From NCBI GenBank assembly GCA_012931725.1, contig CM022944.1, forward strand, positions 113,086,241 through 113,150,240: a stretch of 64,000 nt of DNA, written 5' to 3'. This stretch comes from Litsea cubeba (Eukaryota > Streptophyta > Magnoliopsida > Laurales > Lauraceae). A model generated the notes under the pieces. It did no database searches and was not told the DNA's origin. It worked only from the letters and a program-made list of their open reading frames with translations. Below, piece after piece: positions 37,144 to 47,500 of the stretch (the first letter of the stretch is position 1; each line of letters opens with the position of its first letter). A program made the translations under genes and the position numbers.

Positions 37144-40100
37144 CCTAGCGTGACAAGAAGGACGATCGTTGAGATAAATTCTAGAAGGATGTGGAGGTGT
37201 TGTTGAATGCTTATGCTTTGGCATTCTCTTGGGAATCCTAAAAGCATACAAATATTTTAAGAAGTGTAAATATTAAAAGAACAAAACTGAGTTCTCTCTA
37301 AACTTGAAACGAGGACGGACGTGATGGGTCTGGATGGAAGCTGATTGAAATCCAAGTGCCACTTCATATATTGGAGAGAGAGAGAGAGGGAGAAAGGGAG
37401 AGAGGCGACGCTCGGAGAGAAGGAGATTAAGAGAGGTGGCGAGAGAGGAAAGAAAGATGTGAGGATTAAGTGAGACGTTTCAGTAGGAGTTGTTTCACAT
37501 GTGCAGGTTCTCTCTTGAGTTTCAGCCCCCTCAAGTAGGGTAAAAAAAAAGAAGAGAAAACTGTCCATAATCAACATAGACTTATGCCCCACCTGATCAG
37601 TAGACTGTCTTCACTTTTGAGTCAGGAAATTAATTTGTGAGGCCACACTGACAAGCGACCTGAATTATGCTCACAGGTCTACCAAACTATAAATTTTTCT
37701 TTTTGGTAGAGATCAGTAGAGTAGACTTAACTATACTAGCCATACCTTAATTTAATAACATCAAATTTAGAAAGGCCATTGATATTGGCACTCCCAAATG
37801 CCTCCTTTTTAATGCAGGCACTCCCAACCCAGCAGTAAGGGGGGGGGGGGGGCAATATCAATCCCCATTTAAAAAACACCACTTTCACTGCTCATGGATA
37901 TGAACCCACCATTTCTTATGTAGACTCCATCAGGGAAGTCCCTTGGAATATCTCCCTCAATACTTGTAAGTAGCACTGCTTCGCCGATTTCATCAACTGG
38001 AGCGAAATTTCCCTGTAACAAATTGAGAATGGTGTTAGCATGGTTTGCCATTTCAGAATGAGTGCAAGATTGTAATCTGTGAAAAAAATTAAAGGCGATT
38101 GGGGGACTTGAGATCGAGATTTGAATTTACATTCTATCTTAATGATCAATACTAAACTACATTTACTTTATTGTGCAGTGTTTTCAAAGAGTGTCAAGAA
38201 AATTCCTCATTGCTAAAATCTTGTTTCTTCTTCTAGGCAGCTGTTTATTAACTTAATAGACTTGGTTCTCATTTCTATGCGGTTCATGAGCCAAAAACAA
38301 ACACAACAACGGTACCTGTAGAATCATGGGTTCCTCCACAAACTTAAAGGTTGATTCCACAAAAGCATTTAGTAAATTCGTTGATGCAAGTTTTATCATC
38401 TTGGAGACTTGGATTCTCAGGGGCAGTTGCTTCCATTCTTTCACAAGAGGCTGAAATGACAGTAGGAAAAAAGCGTGCATCCAATAAGCATCTTATCCAA
38501 GCGATTCACTTTCATAAAAAAAATAATAATAATCTACATTTATGCAAGGATGCATGATCTACCCAAATTCTTATTACTTCATTCAGTGGCTCTTTCGGAG
38601 CTGTTTGTTGTTTGCCCAGACTCTAGAGGACACTCCTAAGTGAAGGCACATGATCAAATTGTAGCACATTGGTGTGAGATCTAAAAGCAATTCATCATTT
38701 GGACTTCCATACACTATATACATTTGTGGCCCACCTGACAAAGGGCCACCCTGACTTTGGGACTCTTGAAAATGATGAGAGAATATTTAGTAAGATGTTC
38801 TACATAGTGGCTTTTTAGCACAAGTTACGTTTACTTGTAATACTTGGATAATTTGACCGATTGAATTCAATTTTTTCAGAAATAGATTGGTTAGAATCCT
38901 AGTATTGGGTTTGATTTGGTGTGATTAGTTTTTCTATTTTATTTGATTTTAGGGTAAATTAGCGAGAAGTCTTTGATTATTGGCCTATAAAGTCTCTAGG
39001 ACAGAGCATTACTATTTAATACCTAGAGTCCCTTGCGCATTGGATTAATTCAAGCGGTGGTCCCTAAGCATGTGACATCAGATTTTTTATGACTCATTTG
39101 CCCTTCTAACCATTTAAATGAGTGTGTGGTCCCTAAGCATGTGACATCAGATTTTTTATGACTCATTTGCCCTTCTAACCATTTAAATGGGTGTCATGCA
39201 ATTTAAATATGGGTTTTAGCTCCAACTCACTGTCTTTCCCCGATTATTCCCCAAATTAAATGTAGTAAGATGAGTTTTCGATCAAATTTTAAGTTTTAAA
39301 TTGGAGAGAATGACAATTCATAATAAATTTATTTAAATTCACTTCAAACACAGATAATTTCATATTAGATTCAAATAAATTTTTATCAAAGCTAGATAAA
39401 TTCAAACTAAATCTAGTCAAACCAAACCAAATCTAGTTAGATAATTTCATATCAAAGTGACATAATTTGTTTTCAAACTGGTTATGATTTCAAACACAGA
39501 TAAATTCATATAAACTCACGCCAAAGTCAGATAAGTTGACATCAAAGTTAGATAAATCCACAGCAAACACAGATAAATTCACTTAATTCGTATCAAATTC
39601 AGATTAATTCAAAGCAAACACAAATAAATTCACATCAAACTTAGATAAATTCATACTAAATGCAGATAACATAATACCAAAGTCAAATAACATTATGCCA
39701 AAGTAAGATAACACATACAGCAAAGTTAAATAAATTCACTGGAAACTCAGATAAATTCACTTAATTCGTATCAAACTCAGATTAATTCAAAGCAAAAACA
39801 AATAAATTCATATCAAACTTAGATAAATTCATACCAAACATAGATAACATCATGCCAAAGTCAAATAACATCCAAAGTCAGATAATACATACAAAACTCA
39901 GATAACACATACATCAAAGTTAGATAAATTCACAGCAAACTAATTAGATAAATTCACTTAATTTGATAAAATGGTGGGGAAGGATACCATCTCATATGCC
40001 AGTTATATCAATCCAAAATAAAAGGGGAATTCAAATCTTTTGAGAAACTCGACTCGTCCACTTAGTTTTATTTATGTTTTTTTATAATAAAGTATGCCCA

Positions 40101-41501
40101 TCTCCTTGGTTCGGTTCTCAAGATTTGAAAACTTGTGACCCGAACTCGACTCGTTCAATATAGAAAAATAATACTTAGATGGAGTTAATGCAGTGACATG
40201 AGAGAGTCATGCTTTTCCTAAAAATAATAATGAAAATATTTCAAAAGATTAAATATTTATAAAAATATAAAATACAATCTAGATGCAGTCATGATAATCA
40301 GTTCAAATTAATAAATTTATATATGGAGGGAAAACATTATAATAAGGAAAATAAAATAAAAGGACTTGCATATTACACAGTTTAATTGTCCAAATGTCAA
40401 ATGTAAAGCTCAAATATAAGTTTCAAATTACATTCGAGACATCATTTTTAAATTGCTCATTCTAAATCTTGTCCATAGTTACTTTAAAATAAACATTAGT
40501 TGTTTAAATCCAGATCTACCTATCAAATGGTTCAGACTGCAAACAACTTAATCAAATAAGGTGGCTTAGTCAAGTCTCCCCTATACTTGATTTGGTCCTT
40601 CATTAAAACAAGGTGCTCTGAAAAGTCAGGAGACAACTTGGGGAATTTTTCTACCTTGTCACATCTGTGAGGGTTGTTGAGAGATGTGAGGGATAGGTGA
40701 TGAAGGAGAAGGATGGAGAAGAGAGATGAGGGATAAAGAAAATCCTTTGTAGAGTACTTGTGTGTCGCGATCTTAGTTTAAAAACTCTGTTGAGTTCGAG
40801 TCAACTTAGTTGAGGCAACTAAAACTAGATCATGAAGGGTTTTGTAGTTTAGCGTTGAGTCAACTAGGACTTGGCCAAGGTCGAGTCAGTTTATATCTGA
40901 CTAGGGTGAATCTCTTGCACTTCTTATTCCCCTTCCTTCCTTCTTCTTCTATGACTCCATCCCCCTTCTCCTTTTTCTTCTTGTGGGACCGCAAAATGGT
41001 ATATCAGGTTTTGCCATATGAGTCCACAAAGAAGGCATATAAGAATGGGTGAGTCTCACGTTGGAAGCGGATAAGTCTAGAGCCTCGATTTAAGTACTCA
41101 CAGTTATCTCTACTTCATTAGCTAGCTTTTGAGATGGGTAGCGCTCGTGGACCGTAGTGTTAAAAAATGGTATAAGAGTCGAAGACGGCTAACTCTTCTA
41201 GTGAGGGAGAGTATTAAGATCCTGTAGAACTGCAAAACGGTATACTGGATTTTCACCCTGTGAGTCCACAAAGAAGGTGCATAGGAATGCACGAGTCTCA
41301 CATCGAAAACGAACAAGTTTAGAGTCTGGGCTTAAATATCCATGGTTACCTCCACTCCATTAGCTAGCTTTTGCGGTGGGTAAGGCCCGTGCTGTTACAC
41401 TCTCCTGTTTCTTCTCTCTTTTTTTTCTTAATGAAAAACCCTCTCCCAAATCTCATTTTAAAAACCCATCCCTCAAATCTCAACCCTCCTCTAGCTACCC
41501 C

Positions 41502-41550
<49 letters not shown>

Positions 41551-44500
41551 CACATGTAAAAAAGAACCTTAAATTTAGGAGTGAACTTTACTCGGCACCA
41601 ATCCAACTGATAGCTCAATGATGAGGCACCTCCCTTCTAAAAGAAACAACTAAGGATCCGCCCCTGGATGTAGCGCTCAAGGTTGGAAAGCTCATGACTT
41701 GGACTCAACTCATCCAACAAGAAAAAAAAAAAAGACATGGATTGAGTTGATATGGTGAGTGGAGAGTCATTTTTTAAAATAAATGTGAAAATATTTAAAA
41801 ATAACCAAATATCTTTAAAATATAAATACACTTATTTAATGCATTCATGATAATCAACTCAAATTAATATATTTATATGTGAAAGATAAAATATTATAAT
41901 ACAGAAGATAATCTTAAATATTACATAATTTGTTAGTCTAATTATCAAGTGTAAAAGATCAAATATAAGTTTCAAAATACATTCTAGTCGTCATATCTAA
42001 ATTGATGAATGCAAACCTCATAAATAATTACTTAAAAATAAATATTAAATATGAAGATTCAAATCTACCTATCAAGTGGTTCAAATTACAAACAACTTAT
42101 TAAAATAAGGTGACTCAGTCAAATTTCCCTAATATTTTACTTGGTCGTTCATTTAGACAAGATGACAATTGAAAATCAAGATGCAACTCGGGAAGCTTCC
42201 CTACCTTGATAGCAGTCATGGGCGGACCCAGGAAACTCAACTCAAGGGGACTTTATTTAAAAGAAATATTGGGAGAAGGGGCAAATGTAAAAGGAAAAAA
42301 ACATAATAATTGTCAAAAACTACAAGGGGCTTTTTTAAAATTCTTTAACTTTCCAGGTATGGAGCCCCCAGAACTCTGTACCTGGGTCCGCCCTTGATAG
42401 CAGTGATAGGAGGGACTTGTTAGAAAAATGGTGCAATTGAAAGTTCAAAGTGTAGTGAACACATGAAACTTGGAATTGCCCAAATCCATTGAGAAATGAA
42501 TGATGAATTTGTCTCCCAAGTTAACCCACTTGAGTTGAAAGAGTTGAGAAACGAGTGTGGAACAGTGTGAAAAACACTTAATCCCACATGGGAAGAAAAC
42601 CAAAGAGATGTTGAGTACATAAGGCTGATAAGTTTCTCTTGAAACAGTATAGTGAGATACACCTTTTCAAACTGGTGCAACGGTTCGAAACGTTGTATCA
42701 TGTCGAAAAGGTGCGACCTTTCGAAGTATGGACTGGTTCGAAACATTGCATTATACCGAAAGGACATGTGTCTTTCGAAACATGTGACTCTTCCAAGAGG
42801 TGCTGTACTCTTCCAAGAGTTGCTGTGTTGTTTCGAAAAAGGTACCAAATCTCCTATAAATAGTGGACGGATTTAGAAGGAAAAGAAACATGTGGTCTTT
42901 CTCTTCTCCCCTTTGTTCTTAGTCAAATACTATGTTGTGTTCGCTGATTCTGTGGAATTGACTGTTGCTTTCCATAGAAGGAAATTCATTCTATCTTGGG
43001 AGACAGTTTCCCATCTAGCCTTCAAGCACCGTGAGGGGGAAAATCTATCTTGTGGACATAGTGAAACTTCACTAGGCTCGGATTGATTGTTTTAAGACTT
43101 GGACATTTTGGTATAAAGGTTTGTACTATGTTGGTAATTGGTAAAGAGTAAGTACGTTTAAGTTGTGATTCCTAACAACTTAAGACAGATTCTCCATCGA
43201 AATGGAATCACCACAAGTTACTCCTACTGCTCCTGTTGTTCCCCATTCCGTTCCTCATGGGGAAAAGCCTGAAAAATTCAATGGAAATGATTTTAAGCGT
43301 TGGCAACAAAAGATGCTCTTCTATTTGACCACCTTGAACTTGGCAAGGTCTCTTTGGGATAAGGCTCATGAAGTAAGCCATGATGAAACTGACAAGGAAA
43401 ATGTTTTGGCCAAAGATGCTTGGTTGCATGCTGACTTCTTGTGTAGAAATTATGTCCTAAGTGGATTAGCTGACTCATTATACAATGTGTTCAAATCGGC
43501 TAAGGAACTTTGGGATTCCTTGGACAAGAAATACAAGACTAAAGATGCTGACATGAAGAAATTCATAGTTGGCAGATTTCTTGATTTCAAAATGACGGAG
43601 GGAATGACCATAGTAAGACCGTCATAAGTCAAGTTCAAGAACTTCAAGTAATCCTACATGATGTCACTGCTGAGGGAATGACCATAGGAGAATCATTCCA
43701 AGTGGTTGCTATGATTGAAAAATTACCACCATCTTGGAAGGATTTTAAGAACTATCTTAAGCATAAACACAAAGATACGAATCTTGAAGAACTGATTGTC
43801 TGTCTAAGGATAGAGGAAGATAACCGTCTATCTGAAAAGAAGGGCAAAGATCCCATGGTGGCAAAGGCCAATGTTGTGGAAGGCACAAGTGCTAAGAGAA
43901 AGAGGAAAGACGAAGCTCAAGGCAAGAAGAGTGCGCCTACCAAGTTCAAGGGCAAGTGCTACAACTATGGAAAGGCTGGACACAGGGCTAGTGACTGTCG
44001 CAAGCCAAAGAAGTACAAGAAGCAAAAGACTGAAGCTAATGTGACAATGGAGAAGCTTTCTGGTGACGTGAGTGACATGAACCTATCTGCTGTGATTTCT
44101 GAATGTCTCACGTTGGAAACGAGAGAGAATGGTGGGTGGATACTGGTGCTACTCGCCACATATGCTCCAACAAGTCAATGTTCACCACCTATCAGGCTGT
44201 GGAAAAGGAATAGCAACTCTTCATGGGAAACTTTTCTACATCCAAGGTTGAAGGCAAAGGAAAGATTGTGATGAGGTTGACTTTTGGGAAGGAACTAACT
44301 CTGAATGAGGTGCTCTACGTGCCTGATATTCGCAAAAACTTAGTTTCTGGGTCGCTGCTAAGCAAGAATGGCTTTAAGTTGGTCTTTGTTTCTGATAAAT
44401 TTGTACTGACAAAAAATGATGTATTTGTGGGTAAGGGCTATCTACAAGATTGCACCAAAGAGCGCTAATAAAGTTTAAACTTCTGTTTACTTGATTGAGT

Positions 44501-47500
44501 CTTCACATGTATGGCATGGTAGACTAGGACATGTTAATTATGACACTTTGCGTAGATTAATTAACTTGGACTATATACCAAAGATAAATATAGACCCATA
44601 CCATAAATGTGAAACTTGTGTAGAATCAAAATTGACCAGATCATCCTTTCATTCCGTTGAAAGAAGTACTGAACCTCTAGACTTAATACACGTAGATATC
44701 TGTAATCTTAAGTTCGTGCAAACTAGAGGTGGTAAAAAGTATTTCATTACTTTTATTGATAATAACACTAGATATTGTTATGTTTACTTATTGAGAAGTA
44801 AAGATGAGGCAATTGAAGTATTCAAACACTATAAAATTGAAGTTGAAAATCAACTAAGCAAGAAGATTAAGGATAAAAGAAGCGATAGAGGGGGTGAATA
44901 TGAATCACCTTTTGAAGGTTTCTGTTCTGAACATGGAATCACTCATCAAACAACGGCTCCTTATTCACCTCAATCAAATGGTATTGCTGAGCGCAAAAAT
45001 CAAATTCTAAAAGAGATGATGAATGCCATGTTATTAAGTTCTGGTTTACCACAGAATTTGTGGGGGGAAGCTTTGCTTTCCGCCAATTACATTCTCAACA
45101 AGATTCCTATCAAGAAGACACTTAAAACACCATACGAATTGTGGAAAGGTCATCAGACTTCCTACAAATTCTTAAAAGTGCGGGGGTGTCTTGCTAAAGT
45201 GGAAGTCCCCAAACATAATAAGGTGAAGATAGGACCCAAGATAGGACCCAAGACTATTGATTGTGTATTCATTGGATATGCAAATAATAGTAGTGCATAT
45301 CGGTTTCTGGTTCATAAATCAAAGATTCAAGATATACATGTTAATACGATTATTAAATCAAGGAATGCTTCATTGTTTGAAAATACGTTTCCGTATAACA
45401 TGTGTATAGAGGCAAGTTCAACAAAGAGAACTTTAGATGCTACAACTAGTAACCATCCTACACAAAGCGAAATTGGGGAGGAACCTAGAAGTAGCAAAAG
45501 GTCAAGGACGTCAACGTCTTTTGGACCTGAATTTCTAACATGCTTGTTGGAAAATGGTCCTCAAATGTTCAAGGAAGCAATGTTAACTCCTGAAGTTACT
45601 TATTGGAAAGAAGCAATAAATAGCGAGATTGAATCCATATTGCAAAATCATACATGGGAATTGGTGGATTTACCACATGGTTCTAAGACTTTGGGATATA
45701 AATGGATATTCACAAAGAAATTTAAGACTAATGGATCAATCGACAAGTATAAAGCTAGACTTGTGGTCAAATGCTTTAGACAAAAGGAAGGATTGGACTA
45801 TTTCGACACTTACTCTCCAGTTACAAGAATAACATCCATAAGGATGTTAATAGCAATAACATCAATACATGGACTTGAGATACATCAAATGGATGTAAAG
45901 ACGGCATTCTTAAATGGTGAGTTAGATGAAGAAATATACATGGAACAACCCGAAGGGGTTATTGCTCTTAGACAAAAAAGGAAAGTTTGCAAGCTTGTTA
46001 AATCCTTATATGGATTAAAGCAAGCACCAAAGCAATGGCATGAAAAATTTGAAAATGCAATGTTGTCCAACGGTTTCAAAATAAACGAGTGTGACAAATG
46101 TGTTTATGTCAATAGCACTAAAAAAGGATGTGTCATTGTTTGTCTCTATGTGGACGATATGTTAATTTTGGGTAGTAATATGGATGTCATAAAATCTACC
46201 AAACAAATGTTGTCCAGTAAGTTTGACATGAAAGATTTAGGTGTCACGGATGTTATCCTAGGAATTAAGATTTCTGGAACGCAAGATGGATTTGTTCTAT
46301 CACATTCTCATTACATTGAGGAAATTCTTGAAAATTCATGGAATATACATCACTCCAAAAAGGTCACCAGTTGACGTAAATCTTCATTTAGCCAAAAATA
46401 CTGGTATTAGCGTATCTCAATTAGAGTACTCTCGTATACTTCGCAGTTTAAAGTATGTCATGAATTGTACAAGTCCAGACATAGCATACTCTGTGAGCAA
46501 GCTAAGTCGATATATGAGTCATCCTGGCAAAGATCATTGGACTGCCATACTTAGAGTTTTGGGATACTTAAAGTATACTCAAAACTATGGTCTGCACTAT
46601 ACAAGATATCCAGCCGTTCCAGAAGGGTACTGCGATGCTAATTGGATATCTGACACTAAAGACTCAAAGTCCACAAGTGGATATGTCTTTACACTTGGAG
46701 GTGCAACTATTTCTTGGAAATCCTCAAAGCAAACGTGCATAGCTAGGTCCACTATGGAATCATAATTCATAGCATTGGACAAGGCTGGAGAAGAAGCAGA
46801 GTGACTTCGAAATTTCTTAGAGGATATTCCAAACTGGGCTAAACCTGTGCCAGCAGTGTGTGTACACTGTGACAGCCAATCTGCTATTGGTAGAGCACAG
46901 AGTAGCATATATAACGGAAAGTCTCGACACATACGTCGTAGACATAACACCGTGAGACAATTGCTCTCAAATGGAGTTATCTCAATCGACTATGTAAGCT
47001 CTAAAGATAACATTGCGGATCCACTTACAAAAGGTTTAACAAGAGAGAAAGTGGAAAGATTATCCAGGGGAATGGGCTTGAAGCCTTTGAGATAATCAAC
47101 CAAGAGTCCTCATAATGGAAAAACCAACCTAGTTGACTGGAGATCCCAAGACCTAGGTTCAAAGGGCTAATTGAATTATGTCAGTGACTCAGTGAGCACT
47201 GGAGAGTAAGTCAAGACAGTGCATATCTATCGCGAGACCTAGGATAAGTTAAGCTTTTAATGATTTACTATATCTTGGAAAGTTATGTTATCTAAGTGGA
47301 GTATTGCAGGATACTCTTTATAGAAATCACCTATGTTAGTGCGAAGTGGGGCCGCTTCTATGAGAATTTATTCTCAGAAGCACTATCTGAAACCAAGAAG
47401 TGTTCAAGGCCAAAATGAACACAAACATGAGAACCAACAGTATTAGAGAAGGTACTGCGTGAAGATGATTATCTAGGTTTACACTAACGGCTGACAGTTC

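Noticed and set aside
39340..39965. Regular short repeats recalling a CRISPR array
   Set aside because: Units are degenerate, without spacers of constant size, in a plant nuclear context.
42420..42876. Several open frames of 74-142 codons
   Set aside because: They fall entirely within the 5' LTR of the Copia element.
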